A stretch of 64,000 nt of DNA from Sinomicrobium oceani (GCF_900119185.1 NZ_FPJE01000009.1:124001-188000), one strand, 5' to 3'; shown: positions 1 through 8,419, counted from the stretch's first letter. Notes: generated by a model from the letters alone, not told the origin. Program-made: numbers and translations.

Positions 1-1303
1 CCAGTACTTCAGAGACAACTCTTACAGTGTAAGGACAATCCGAAGGGATCATATTTTTAAGGGCACGTTGTGCCAGGTTTCCGTGTCCTACTTCTCTTCG
101 GGACGTACCGCGTATCGGTCTTGCTTCTCCGGTAGAGAAAGGAGGGAAGTTGTAATGCAGATAGAATTTTTCTTCACCCTGATCGGTAGGGAGGTCTATA
201 ACATTGGCCTCTCTTGATGTTCCCAGGGTTACTGTAGCCAGAGCCTGTGTTTCTCCCCTGGTAAATATCGATGATCCGTGTGTGGAAGGCAGGTAATTCA
301 CTTCACACCAGATAGGGCGGATGTCTGTGGTTTTTCTGCCATCCAGGCGGATGTTCTCGTCAAGGATGAGGTTTCTTACCGCTTCTTTCTGTGCTTTACC
401 GAAGTATTTCCCGATAAGGGGGGCACTTTCCAGAAGTTCTTCTTCTGTGAAGAGTTCGGCACAACGTTCTTTCAGTTCCGAAAACTGTTGAGTACGTTCT
501 TGTTTTGATGTATTAGCTTTGGCTATGGCATAGCACTGCTCATAGGCAAATTCATGTATTTTGGCTGCGATAGCCTCGTCTTCAGGCTCTCCTGCATATT
601 CGCGAATGGCTTTTTTACCGACTTTTTCAGCCAGTCTGAACTGGGCTTCGCACTGTAATTTAATGGCTTCGTGGGCAACTTTGATCGCTTCTGCCATTTC
701 CTTTTCGGAAACTTCATGCATTTCTCCTTCTACCATCGCAACAGAGTCTACAGAAGCACCTACCATAAGGTCGATGTCAGCAGCAGCCAGTTGGGTTTTG
801 CTCGGGTTGATGATAAATTCACCGTCTATCCGTGCTACCCGTACTTCGGATATCGGATATTCGAAAGGAATATCTGAAATAGCGATACAGGCAGAGGCAG
901 CAAGCCCTGCAAGGGCATCGGGCATAACGTTGTTGTCGTGAGACATCAACTGTATCATGACCTGAGTCTCTGCATGATAATCTTTAGGGAATAACGGACG
1001 TAAAACACGGTCTACCAATCGCATGGTAAGGACCTCGCTGTCGCTCGGACGCGCTTCACGTTTAAAGAATCCGCCGGGGAATCTTCCGGCAGCGGCAAAC
1101 TTTTCGCGGTAATCCACGGTTAAAGGTAAAAAATCCACATCGGGCTTCGCTTCACGTGCAGAAACCACGGTAGCGAGCAGCATTGCATCTCCCATGCGAA
1201 CAACAACAGACCCGTCGGCTTGTTTAGCCAGCTTTCCTGTTTCTATGGAGATGGTCCTGCCATCGCCCAAATCAATAATCTCTTTTTTTACTTCAGGAAT
1301 CAT
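1..1303 (-). CDS. pnp: Polyribonucleotide nucleotidyltransferase (PNPase), N-terminal part
   Basis: PNPase degrades RNA 3' to 5' by phosphorolysis and is a core part of RNA turnover in the cytoplasm. The reading frame is open from an ATG at 1303 down to the window edge (about 434 codons). It begins [20 protein letters not shown] and carries the first RNase PH domain ([25 protein letters not shown], split here by function: the [10 protein letters not shown] stretch is diagnostic), [18 protein letters not shown], the all-helical linker, and the start of the second RNase PH domain ([22 protein letters not shown]). The catalytic half, KH and S1 domains lie outside the window. It sits just downstream of rpsO in the same direction, the usual rpsO-pnp order, but a terminator separates them. 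Confidence 0.97.
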   Translation of the reverse strand, partial: MIPEVKKEIIDLGDGRTISIETGKLAKQADGSVVVRMGDAMLLATVVSAREAKPDVDFLPLTVDYREKFAAAGRFPGGFFKREARPSDSEVLTMRLVDRVLRPLFPKDYHAETQVMIQLMSHDNNVMPDALAGLAASACIAISDIPFEYPISEVRVARIDGEFIINPSKTQLAAADIDLMVGASVDSVAMVEGEMHEVSEKEMAEAIKVAHEAIKLQCEAQFRLAEKVGKKAIREYAGEPEDEAIAAKIHEFAYEQCYAIAKANTSKQERTQQFSELKERCAELFTEEELLESAPLIGKYFGKAQKEAVRNLILDENIRLDGRKTTDIRPIWCEVNYLPSTHGSSIFTRGETQALATVTLGTSREANVIDLPTDQGEEKFYLHYNFPPFSTGEARPIRGTSRREVGHGNLAQRALKNMIPSDCPYTVRVVSEVL

Positions 1304-1429
1304 AGTTCTTCTTAAAATTAATTTATACAAAGGGTTCCGTCCGGCAGACGGGGTTGTTGTGTTGTTGTAGTTAACCCAATGAAAATTACTTCGCCCTGAG
1401 AAAATATTCCGGCCTAAACCGGGTATGAA

Positions 1430-1460
1430 TAAAACAAAAAAGAGGCACTAAGGCCTCTTT
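1430..1460 (-). terminator. Intrinsic terminator after rpsO
   Basis: On the minus strand an 8-bp perfect stem (AAAGAGGC/GCCTCTTT, 1439-1446 with 1453-1460) with a 6-nt loop is followed by TTTTTGTTTT. It lies 6 bp past the rpsO stop, so it should limit read-through into pnp. Confidence 0.8.
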
Positions 1461-1465
1461 CGGAA

Positions 1466-1735
1466 TTATTTTCTAAGTCCTAATTCTTTCACGATAGCAC
1501 GATATCTCTCGATATCTTTTTTCTTGAGGTAGTCGAGAAGGCTTCTTCTTTTACCTACCAGGCTAACCAGCGCTCTTTCGGTGTTGAAATCTTTACGGTT
1601 TCTTTTCAGGTGCTCCGTAAGGTGTGAAATCCTGAATGTAAACAGGGCTATTTGACCTTCGGCAGATCCTGTGTTTTTCCCGGAACCTCCGTGCTTTTTA
1701 AAAATGTCTTCTTTGACTTCTTTGTTCAAATACAT
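1466..1735 (-). CDS. rpsO: 30S ribosomal protein S15
   Basis: S15 is a primary 16S rRNA-binding protein of the small ribosomal subunit. The 89-aa product has the full family length and signature: KHGGSGKNTGSAEGQIALFT near the N terminus, then HLTEHLKRNRKDFNTERALV, then VGKRRSLLDYLKKKDIERY, ending in ELGLRK. The four-helix, Arg/Lys-rich composition fits. It is upstream of pnp on the same strand, a conserved pairing, and is followed at once by an intrinsic terminator. Confidence 0.98.
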   Translation of the reverse strand: MYLNKEVKEDIFKKHGGSGKNTGSAEGQIALFTFRISHLTEHLKRNRKDFNTERALVSLVGKRRSLLDYLKKKDIERYRAIVKELGLRK

Positions 1736-2001
1736 GCCAATATTGTTTAAATGATTCTTATGTATGGTAATAGCTCGTCTATTACGGGCGCAAATATAGG
1801 GGAAATAGTTGTAATAATCTTTTTTTGTAAAAGATATTTTGAGGAGCGTTCCGGAACCTGATAGCTCACCCGTACCGTAGTCGGTGTTTTCAGATGATGT
1901 CGTAGTAGTGATCCGCGGCGACCGGTACAGGGTATGCGTTATGATGATGTGATAAGAACTATGTACATTAGAGGGTACGGGAAAGGACAGCGGGGAGTGG
2001 G

Positions 2002-2316
2002 TTAAAGCTGATCTTTGAGTGCCTCTACCAATTTGTCCACGGCTTTCCTGTCTGTGAGGATGATGATTGCCCCGCCGTTGATGTCGAGATCCCTGAATTG
2101 AAGATGTGTCGTATTTTCCTGTTTGTCTTCCAGCAGAGCCTGTATTTCCACGTTCAGGATTTTGGCAATGATCAGGAGTTTGGAAAGTTTTATTTCGTGG
2201 AGATCACTTTCCCAGTTACAATACGTGCCGTGGGAGACGCCTATAGACTCCTCCATCTCTTTCTGGGTAATGCCCCGAGCCTCCCGTAATGCTTTGATTC
2301 TTGCTCCGATCTTCAT
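2002..2316 (-). CDS. XRE-family helix-turn-helix regulator
   Basis: The 104-aa protein starts MKIGARIKALREARGITQKE and holds a Cro/CI-type helix-turn-helix in residues 4-62 (GITQKEMEESIGVSHGTYCNWE is the recognition core). The C-terminal 40 residues (DINGGAIIILTDRKAVDKLVEAL) are a short, probably dimerising tail. Target genes are unknown. It is transcribed away from the peptide cluster that begins at 2833, so the 516-bp gap between them could hold its operators, but that is inference. It could equally be an isolated housekeeping regulator. Confidence 0.85.
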   Translation of the reverse strand: MKIGARIKALREARGITQKEMEESIGVSHGTYCNWESDLHEIKLSKLLIIAKILNVEIQALLEDKQENTTHLQFRDLDINGGAIIILTDRKAVDKLVEALKDQL

Positions 2317-2832
2317 AGGGTGTTTTTATCAAAAATACGAAAATGTCAGAAAAAATTCAAAAAATGTCAGGTTTTTGTGTGTAGTTTTTAATATAAAATG
2401 ACAATTTTTGGAAAGAATATTATTGAGATATTGAAAATATACGGGGTACACATGGTACTTTGACAACAAATAACCGGTCCCATTACTGAAATACCAAAAC
2501 TTAACCTGAAGACTTTTGACAAACCTGTTATACCGAACCGACTTCTGAAATGAAAAAATAAATGCTGTAGTCCCGTTAAAGACGCTTTCTTGATAACGGG
2601 GTACAAGACCTGTATTTCTTCAATCCGCGTTCGCGAACAAAAACCCTTTGAAGGGTCTTCCCGGTCATTAATGTAAAGTGTATATCGTAATATCCGAAAC
2701 GTTGTCTTTTCGGAACTGTTGTGCGGATATATTTATGACAAAATACAAAAATACCATTTTCGCGAAAGGTGGACATATTCCCGGGTGTCCGTAAAAGTCC
2801 GGGACGATTTTTAACCCTTAATCTTGTTCAAT
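2317..2832. other. Intergenic region upstream of the peptide cluster
   Basis: No convincing gene is seen in these 516 bp; the short minus-strand frames here have no recognisable features. Two perfect palindromes share a TTCGCGAA core: GTTCGCGAAC at 2629-2638 and TTTCGCGAAA at 2758-2767, 129 bp apart. They could be operator half-sites or chance. No clean Bacteroidota promoter was found; TACTTTG at 2457-2463 is only a weak -7 candidate. Confidence 0.45.
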
Positions 2833-3009
2833 ATGAAAAAGCTAAACAAGTTTGATTTAAAGAAGCTCGATTCTAAAGACCTGAGAAACATTCAGGGAGG
2901 ATCCGGAGGAGGAAGTTTCTCCGCTTCAGCTTCACTTTCTGCCAGCTTAAGCCTTGGTTATACCGAGGTCGATGTAGAAGTCGAGGCAGAGGGAGAGGCC
3001 GAATGGTAG
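2833..3009 (+). CDS. Ribosomal peptide precursor with GG leader and Ser/Glu ladder core
   Basis: The 58-aa peptide is a precursor for the grasp-with-spasm system. The leader, residues 1-23, is MKKLNKFDLKKLDSKDLRN followed by IQGG, a typical double-glycine processing site. The 35-residue core after GG has Ser at precursor positions 28, 30, 32, 34, 36, 38 and 40, a turn L41-G42-Y43-T44, then acidic residues at 45, 47, 49, 51, 53, 55 and 57, and a C-terminal Trp58. The ATG at 2833 is preferred over an in-frame TTG at 2824. The gene is followed by a terminator-like hairpin and then an ATP-grasp ligase, so the likely fate is ester cross-linking between Ser and Glu/Asp side chains. The mature product and its activity are unknown. 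Confidence 0.88.
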   Translation: MKKLNKFDLKKLDSKDLRNIQGGSGGGSFSASASLSASLSLGYTEVDVEVEAEGEAEW

Positions 3010-3021
3010 TTTCCGGTATAT

Positions 3022-3057
3022 CAATATCCTCTAATTTGTTTAGAGGATATTGTTTTT
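3022..3057 (+). terminator. Intrinsic terminator between precursor and ligase genes
   Basis: A perfect 13-bp stem (CAATATCCTCTAA at 3022-3034 with TTAGAGGATATTG at 3040-3052) closes a 5-nt loop and is followed by TTTTT. It lies 13 bp past the precursor stop and 71 bp before the ligase start. Partial read-through would give much more precursor than enzyme mRNA and would protect the precursor mRNA 3' end. Confidence 0.85.
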
Positions 3058-3127
3058 AATATCCGGAGCATACGTCCGGAACAGAATCTTACCGGGAAAA
3101 GCGGTTAAAAACCAACAAACTACGATC

Positions 3128-4108
3128 ATGATATTACTATTGAGCAGGCAGGATGACGGAAGTACTGCATTTGTTGTGCAATGGCTTCTGTACCTGAACA
3201 AAAAATATAAAAGACTGAACGGTGATACCGACCGGGTAAAAATCGTGGGTGTCGATATGCAAAGCGATGCGTTTATCCTGGAAGAGAACGGCAATACATT
3301 CAACCTTTTCGATTTTGATTCCGTATGGTACCGTCGAAGGGGGATGTCCATCAAAAACACACAGGCCGATACGGGATTGCTGAATGAGGTACTTTTTACA
3401 GATAACGAACATTATCATAAAAGGCATGTCAACGAAGAGCTGAAAGAACTCATTGCCTATGCACACCATATCGTGGAGAAAAAAAGTACCAGGCAACTGG
3501 GAGGGCATATGACATCGGCCGTGAATAAATTCAAGGTCCTTGACCTGGCCCGCGATTGCGGACTGAAAATACCCAGGACATTTGTAGTGACCTCCAAAGA
3601 CGAAATCCTGAAGATCATGGAAAAAGAAGGGAATGTCGTCACCAAGGCCATGAGTCAGGGGATATATTTCTTTACCCGTAAGCGGCATTACTATTCCTAT
3701 ACCGAACGGCTTACCCCCGATGCTGTAAGGCAATTACCCGATGTATTCTTTCCATCCCTGTTACAGGCCGAAATAAAAAAGAAATATGAACTCAGGATAT
3801 TTTTTCTGAAAGAAGAATACTATGCTATGGCTATTTTTTCTCAGAATGACTCCAAAACCGAAGTGGATTTCAGAAAGAAGACCGAAGACAGCCAGGTGAG
3901 AAATGTACCTTATCGCCTTCCGGAGCACATCCGGGAAAAGCTGATAGAAGTTGCGGCAAAACTCCGGCTGGATACCGGGTCTTTTGATATGATCGTGGAT
4001 ACCGACAATAATTATATTTTTCTCGAAGTGAACCCTCTGGGGCAATTCAGTATGACCTCCTTTCCGTGTAACTACTACCTGGAAAAGAAAATTGCAGAAA
4101 CATTATGA
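3128..4108 (+). CDS. gwsG: ATP-grasp peptide ligase, grasp-with-spasm type
   Basis: The 326-aa enzyme belongs to the RimK-like ATP-grasp ligases that modify peptide precursors (microviridin/graspetide maturases and the related grasp-with-spasm family). These activate Asp/Glu side chains as acyl phosphates and join them to Ser/Thr or Lys. The N terminus MILLLSRQDDGSTAFVVQWL is typical of the group. A RR-G tract follows (SVWYRRRGMS). The ATP-grasp fold runs from about residue 130, with QAEIKKKYELRIFFL, DTGSFDMIV and the metal-binding LEVNPLGQF near the C terminus. An upstream in-frame TTG at 3050 would start inside the terminator hairpin, so the ATG at 3128 is chosen. Its stop overlaps the next ATG by 4 bp. 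Confidence 0.9.
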   Translation: MILLLSRQDDGSTAFVVQWLLYLNKKYKRLNGDTDRVKIVGVDMQSDAFILEENGNTFNLFDFDSVWYRRRGMSIKNTQADTGLLNEVLFTDNEHYHKRHVNEELKELIAYAHHIVEKKSTRQLGGHMTSAVNKFKVLDLARDCGLKIPRTFVVTSKDEILKIMEKEGNVVTKAMSQGIYFFTRKRHYYSYTERLTPDAVRQLPDVFFPSLLQAEIKKKYELRIFFLKEEYYAMAIFSQNDSKTEVDFRKKTEDSQVRNVPYRLPEHIREKLIEVAAKLRLDTGSFDMIVDTDNNYIFLEVNPLGQFSMTSFPCNYYLEKKIAETL

Positions 4109-4314
4109 GTATAAAACTACAGAAATTCGAAATAGAAAAGAAAAAGCTGGAGAGTTTGCCACTCTTCTACAATTATATTCTCTACAACGATTTTCCCGAA
4201 GCGGATGCCGGGGTTGAGGAATGTGTGAGTTTCAATGAAAAGCTCAACTGTTACCAGGATCACACACCTCCGGAAAAGATCATTTCAAAATTCATAGATT
4301 TTTCAAAAGACTGA
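4105..4314 (+). CDS. Small hypothetical protein of the peptide cluster (69 aa)
   Basis: This gene overlaps the ligase stop (ATGA) and ends 2 bp before the SPASM gene, so it is translationally coupled to both and clearly part of the operon. The product is soluble and charged (MSIKLQKFEIEKKKLESLPL at the start) with two cysteines at about 39 and 48 and no membrane segment or signal peptide. I do not recognise a family. It could be an accessory binding protein for leader recognition or a second substrate peptide; it has no GG motif, which argues against the latter. Confidence 0.75.
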   Translation: MSIKLQKFEIEKKKLESLPLFYNYILYNDFPEADAGVEECVSFNEKLNCYQDHTPPEKIISKFIDFSKD

Positions 4315-4316
4315 AC

Positions 4317-5372
4317 ATGGAAGGACATATCATCGATACCAACAGGAATAATTTTTTTATGCTCTATGCCGACTGTATCCCCGTGAAGGGATATACGCGG
4401 ACCATGATTTGCGATACGGCCAATGGAGAACTGTTTTTTGTAGATAACACCTATTACGACCTGATCCTGGAACTGAGGGAACTAACCATAGGAGAGGTTG
4501 CAGCGATGCTTGGGGAAGACGACCTCCCCGAATTCGCAACCTTTCTGGAACAAATGACAGCGGGTGATCTGGGGACTTTTGTCGAAGATCCCGGGCTTTT
4601 TCCGCCTATCGCCGAAGAATGGGACAGCCCGTTCAGGATCACGGACGCCATTATCGATATCCGGGATAAACAACACGATTATAATGGGCTCTTCGACCAG
4701 CTCAATGCATTGTTATGCCCTTACGTGCAAATCCGTTCGTATGCGGAGCAGTCTCCCGAAGCGCTGAACGCTATACTTTCCGCGTATGATAAGCTATCCG
4801 AATTCAGACATATAGAGATTGTTCTGAAATATCCGGAAGACTTCGATGAAAATGGTTATCGCAATATCCTATCCGATTACAGGATGGTCTCTCTTACGTT
4901 TTACGCTTCTAAAAACGATCGGGAGATCGCACATCACCGGATGTCCTTTATAAAACAGACTTTTAGTTCGTGTGAGCAGTGCGGTATTATCAATAAAAAG
5001 AGCATGAGCCTTCCGGGGCTGAGCAGCTTTATGGAGCATAAAAATCACAACAGCTGTCTGAACCGGAAAATTTCAATTGACGAATCCGGGAGGATAAAGA
5101 ACTGTCCTTCCATGAAAAAGGATTACGGGGATGCAGATAACGTTCCGTTGGCCGAGGTTTTAAAAGACAGGGCCTTCACAGGGTTGTGGGATATCCGTAA
5201 AGACCAGATCAAGGTATGTAAAGATTGCGAATTTCGCTATATCTGTTCGGATTGCCGGGCGTATGTGGAAGATCCTTCCGATATCTATTCGAAACCTTTG
5301 AAATGCAGTTACGATCCTTATACCGGGCAATGGGAAGAAACAATGCATGAACACCAAAAAGCAATACTATGA
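4317..5372 (+). CDS. gwsS: SPASM-domain peptide maturase, grasp-with-spasm type
   Basis: The 351-aa protein carries a C-terminal SPASM-type cysteine cluster: C219-x2-C222, C247, C263, C301-x2-C304, C310-x2-C313 and C330, suited to auxiliary Fe-S clusters. The N-terminal half has the fold region expected of a radical SAM enzyme, but no CxxxCxxC motif is present; only C20, C32 and C134 occur before residue 200. Partners of ATP-grasp enzymes in grasp-with-spasm loci are described as SPASM proteins of this kind. Its role is unproven: it may bind the leader, deliver the peptide, or act through the auxiliary clusters. It follows the 69-aa gene by 2 bp and overlaps the next gene by 4 bp. Confidence 0.88.
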   Translation: MEGHIIDTNRNNFFMLYADCIPVKGYTRTMICDTANGELFFVDNTYYDLILELRELTIGEVAAMLGEDDLPEFATFLEQMTAGDLGTFVEDPGLFPPIAEEWDSPFRITDAIIDIRDKQHDYNGLFDQLNALLCPYVQIRSYAEQSPEALNAILSAYDKLSEFRHIEIVLKYPEDFDENGYRNILSDYRMVSLTFYASKNDREIAHHRMSFIKQTFSSCEQCGIINKKSMSLPGLSSFMEHKNHNSCLNRKISIDESGRIKNCPSMKKDYGDADNVPLAEVLKDRAFTGLWDIRKDQIKVCKDCEFRYICSDCRAYVEDPSDIYSKPLKCSYDPYTGQWEETMHEHQKAIL

Positions 5373-6070
5373 AAATGACACCTGTTTTTTTAATCCTCCT
5401 GATATTCTGGGGGAATATGTTAACTGCCCAGGAAGATGATGACATGAAGGATTACGGCAAAGTTTCCGGACAGCTCGATTCGATTTACCAGAGCGATCAG
5501 AAAGTACGGTTCGAGCTGATGGCTTTGAAGAGCAAACTGGATAAGGCTACCGGACAGGAAAAGGTGGCGTTGCAACAGGAATTTGCAGCTTCTATCCTGA
5601 CGATGCAAAAGAATGATTCTATGAACCTCAGGGCGGTAAGGGCTATTATTGATGAATACGGCTGGCTCGGCCCCGGAAAAATAGGCGGACAAGCCAGTCA
5701 GGCTATGTTCCTGGTGATACAGCATGCGGATATCGATGTTCAGAAAAAATACCTGCCGCTTATCCGGGAGGCTGCTGAAAAGGGAGAAACCAGTAAGAGC
5801 AATCTCGCGCTGCTCGAAGACCGTATTGCCATCCGCGAAGGCAGGGAGCAGATTTACGGAAGCCAGGTATGGGTAGACCCCGTAACCAATACACACTATG
5901 TAGACCTGTTATCCGACCCGGATCATGTGGATGAGCGGCGGGCCGAAGTGGGATTGCCGCCTATGGAAGTATATCTGAAACAGGCTTTTGGTATGGAATG
6001 GGACCCCGAAACGTATAAGAGCGATGTGTTGCCGAAACTGAAAGCTCTTAAGGCTTCCGCGAAGAAGTAA
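5369..6070 (+). CDS. DUF6624-type secreted protein
   Basis: The 233-aa product has an N-terminal signal peptide (MKMTPVFLILLIFWGNMLTA, cleavage near QE) and a predicted periplasmic or exported helical domain. The stretch IIDEYGWLGPGKIGGQASQA, then FLVIQHAD, YLPLIREAAEKGE, LLEDRIAIREGREQIYGSQ, matches what I recognise as the DUF6624 family, whose function is unknown. It overlaps the SPASM gene by 4 bp, so it is in the same operon and may act on, sense or tolerate the mature peptide after export. That is inference only. Confidence 0.82.
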   Translation: MKMTPVFLILLIFWGNMLTAQEDDDMKDYGKVSGQLDSIYQSDQKVRFELMALKSKLDKATGQEKVALQQEFAASILTMQKNDSMNLRAVRAIIDEYGWLGPGKIGGQASQAMFLVIQHADIDVQKKYLPLIREAAEKGETSKSNLALLEDRIAIREGREQIYGSQVWVDPVTNTHYVDLLSDPDHVDERRAEVGLPPMEVYLKQAFGMEWDPETYKSDVLPKLKALKASAKK

Positions 6071-6094
6071 TAATCCGCCAAATTATTAAAGTGC

Positions 6095-7348
6095 ATGCAC
6101 AAGATTATTCTCATAACCTGTTATTTCGGTCGTTTTCCCTGGTATTTCAGGCTCTTCATAAAATCCTGCCGATATAATCCTACCGTAGAATTCCTGATTT
6201 TTTCCGATGCTGATCCGGGATATGACCTGCCTCCGAATGTGACATTGGTGCCTTTCGGTATCGATGAATTTAACCGGCTTGCCACCCGTAAACTGGGATT
6301 GGATATCCGTATTCGGGAAGCCTACAAGTTATGCGATTTTAAACCGGCTTATGGCGTTATCTTTTCAGACTACATCGAAGGGTATGATTTCTGGGGTATA
6401 ACGGATATCGATATCGTATTCGGGCGTATACGCGAATTTATGACTACGGCATTACTTCATACGTACGAGGTTGTTTCGGTAAGGGACGATTATCCCACGG
6501 GCAGTTTTATGCTCTTCAGAAATACGGATAAGATCAACAGACTTTACACCCTGAGCAGAGATTATCAAAAGGTGTTTGCCTCGGAAAAGCACTACTGTTT
6601 CGACGAATGCAACTTCAAGCATTATTATCTGCAGGAAGGAGGGGATATTTTTAAGACACATTGCGATATCGAAAGTATGCATCATGTCCTTAAAAAGGAA
6701 GAGCAGAAAGGATTGGCAGTTCATTTTGATTTTCTCATCATCGAAGGACTCCCCGGAGCGCTGAAGTGGGACAGCGGTGTACTGTCTTTTAAAAATGAAT
6801 ATGAAGTCTTAATGCATCACCTGATTTTATATAAAGCCAATCGTTACACCCGAAAAAAGGTATGGAAAGAGATTCCCGATACCTTTTATATCGACAGGTA
6901 TACGATACGGCGATATTCCACCCGGTCCGTCCGGGGAAAAATCCATAGTTTTATCCGTAATACCTGCCTTCCGGGGCTGAAAAAAGCCGGATTTGCTATC
7001 GATTCCTATATGGCACATATATTGGGACGAAAAGTAAAAGGACTTTCCCCGGCCGTATACGAACTCAACGGGATAAAGGTTCGGATATCGAAAAATGATA
7101 ACGGGGAAAACCAGGTTTCGTTCCAGGGTATCCGCCCGGTTCCCCTGGTGAAATCGTTATGGTATCCGGAGCGTTTTTACAGTCGTTCGGTAAAACAGGT
7201 GAGGTGCCGTATAGCGGAGGGTAAACTTACGGAATATCATATTAACGGTGGAAAGCAGACGTTTAAGCTCAGCGGGAGTAATACGGACGCAACAACTACG
7301 CCGACAACAGCAGACTATGCCGGAAAAATTCTCCCGGATGCCGGATGA
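6095..7348 (+). CDS. DUF6625-type, glycosyltransferase-like protein
   Basis: The 417-aa protein begins MHKIILITCYFGRFPWYFRL and carries DFWGITDIDIVFGRI, which resembles the DxD metal/nucleotide-sugar motif of GT-A glycosyltransferases. I recognise it as DUF6625-like (often annotated as capsular glycosyltransferase). There is no signal peptide. The last 130 residues form an extra basic domain. It lies 24 bp after the DUF6624 gene and is probably the last gene of the peptide operon. If it is part of the pathway the product could be glycosylated, but an unrelated wall or capsule role is equally possible. Confidence 0.7.
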   Translation: MHKIILITCYFGRFPWYFRLFIKSCRYNPTVEFLIFSDADPGYDLPPNVTLVPFGIDEFNRLATRKLGLDIRIREAYKLCDFKPAYGVIFSDYIEGYDFWGITDIDIVFGRIREFMTTALLHTYEVVSVRDDYPTGSFMLFRNTDKINRLYTLSRDYQKVFASEKHYCFDECNFKHYYLQEGGDIFKTHCDIESMHHVLKKEEQKGLAVHFDFLIIEGLPGALKWDSGVLSFKNEYEVLMHHLILYKANRYTRKKVWKEIPDTFYIDRYTIRRYSTRSVRGKIHSFIRNTCLPGLKKAGFAIDSYMAHILGRKVKGLSPAVYELNGIKVRISKNDNGENQVSFQGIRPVPLVKSLWYPERFYSRSVKQVRCRIAEGKLTEYHINGGKQTFKLSGSNTDATTTPTTADYAGKILPDAG

Positions 7349-7401
7349 ACGGAGGGGGGAGTTTTTTAGTTTGTAGTTTTGTAATCGTTGTGTAAGAATA
7401 T

Positions 7402-7434
7402 AAAAAAAGAGGCTGTCTTTTCGGGCAGCCTCTT
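7402..7434 (-). terminator. Intrinsic terminator of accD
   Basis: A 9-bp stem (AAGAGGCTG 7407-7415 with CAGCCTCTT 7426-7434) is followed on the minus strand by a run of T. It lies 9 bp past the accD stop; being symmetric it may also help end the convergent peptide operon. Confidence 0.8.
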
Positions 7435-7442
7435 GATGTGTG

Positions 7443-8300
7443 TTAGTCTCTGACTTCCTGATTCAGGATCAGGTCGAGGTAGAGGTTTATTTTTTTCTTG
7501 AGGTTTTTACGGTGCGATATAAAATCGAGGAAACCGTGTTCCTGTAAGAATTCTGAGGTTTGAAAGCCTGCGGGCAGATCCTGTCCGGTAGCTTCTTTTA
7601 CAACCCTGGGGCCTGCAAAACCAATAAGTGCTCCGGGTTCTGCAATATTAATGTCACCGAGCATGGCATACGATGCCGTAGTTCCTCCGGTAGTAGGGTC
7701 CGTACAAAGCGAAATGTAGGGAATACGTGCTTCGGCCAGTTGTGCCAGTTTGGCTGATGTCTTGGCCAGCTGCATGAGCGAAAGGGCAGCTTCCATCATC
7801 CGGGCACCACCGGATTTGGATATCATCAGAAAAGGAATGTTGTTTTTTATGGAGTAGTCGATAGCTCTGGCAATTTTTTCTCCGACAACGCTTCCCATCG
7901 ACCCCCCGATAAAGGCAAAGTCCATACAGGCAATAACCAGGTCTTTACCCATAGATTTCCCTACTGCGGTACGAACCGCATCTTTGAGGTGGGTCTTTTC
8001 CTGGGCTTCTTTCAGGCGGTCCGTATATTTTTTGGTGTCGACAAACTTCAGCGGATCTTTGGAAGTGAGGTCGGGATCGAGTTCTTCATAAGTGTTATCG
8101 TCAAACAAGATCGAAAAATATTCCTTGCTTCCTATCCTGACATGATAGTCGTCCTCCGGGCTGACGTAAAAGTTTTTCTCCAGTTCTTCGGCTCCGACAA
8201 TTTTTCCGGTAGGAGACTTATACCAAAGTCCCTTAGGCGTGTCTTTCTTTTCCTCCGTGGTGGTCTGGATACCTTTTTCTTTTCGTTTGAACCAAGCCAT
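7443..8300 (-). CDS. accD: Acetyl-CoA carboxylase carboxyltransferase beta subunit
   Basis: AccD with AccA transfers carboxyl from biotin to acetyl-CoA, giving malonyl-CoA for fatty acid synthesis. The 285-aa length and the motifs [54 protein letters not shown] and [18 protein letters not shown] are diagnostic. The N-terminal zinc ribbon of E. coli AccD (two C-x2-C pairs) is aligned here with [11 protein letters not shown] and [11 protein letters not shown], in which all four cysteines are absent, so this subunit should not bind zinc. The gene is upstream of no partner here and is followed by a terminator. Confidence 0.96.
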   Translation of the reverse strand: MAWFKRKEKGIQTTTEEKKDTPKGLWYKSPTGKIVGAEELEKNFYVSPEDDYHVRIGSKEYFSILFDDNTYEELDPDLTSKDPLKFVDTKKYTDRLKEAQEKTHLKDAVRTAVGKSMGKDLVIACMDFAFIGGSMGSVVGEKIARAIDYSIKNNIPFLMISKSGGARMMEAALSLMQLAKTSAKLAQLAEARIPYISLCTDPTTGGTTASYAMLGDINIAEPGALIGFAGPRVVKEATGQDLPAGFQTSEFLQEHGFLDFISHRKNLKKKINLYLDLILNQEVRD

Positions 8301-8419
8301 GTTTTTGTTTTTCGTTATAATAAAGTGTTGTTGAGTACCCGTTTACCGGGGTTTTTGGGCGCAATTTAAAAAATATGCACGACATAAACCCCGGTAAGCG
8401 ATTATACTCTTTAACCTCT

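Noticed and set aside
3137-3733. 198-codon minus-strand frame opposite the ATP-grasp gene
   Set aside because: It lies wholly antisense to a gene with clear family motifs and operon overlap, and its translation has no domain.
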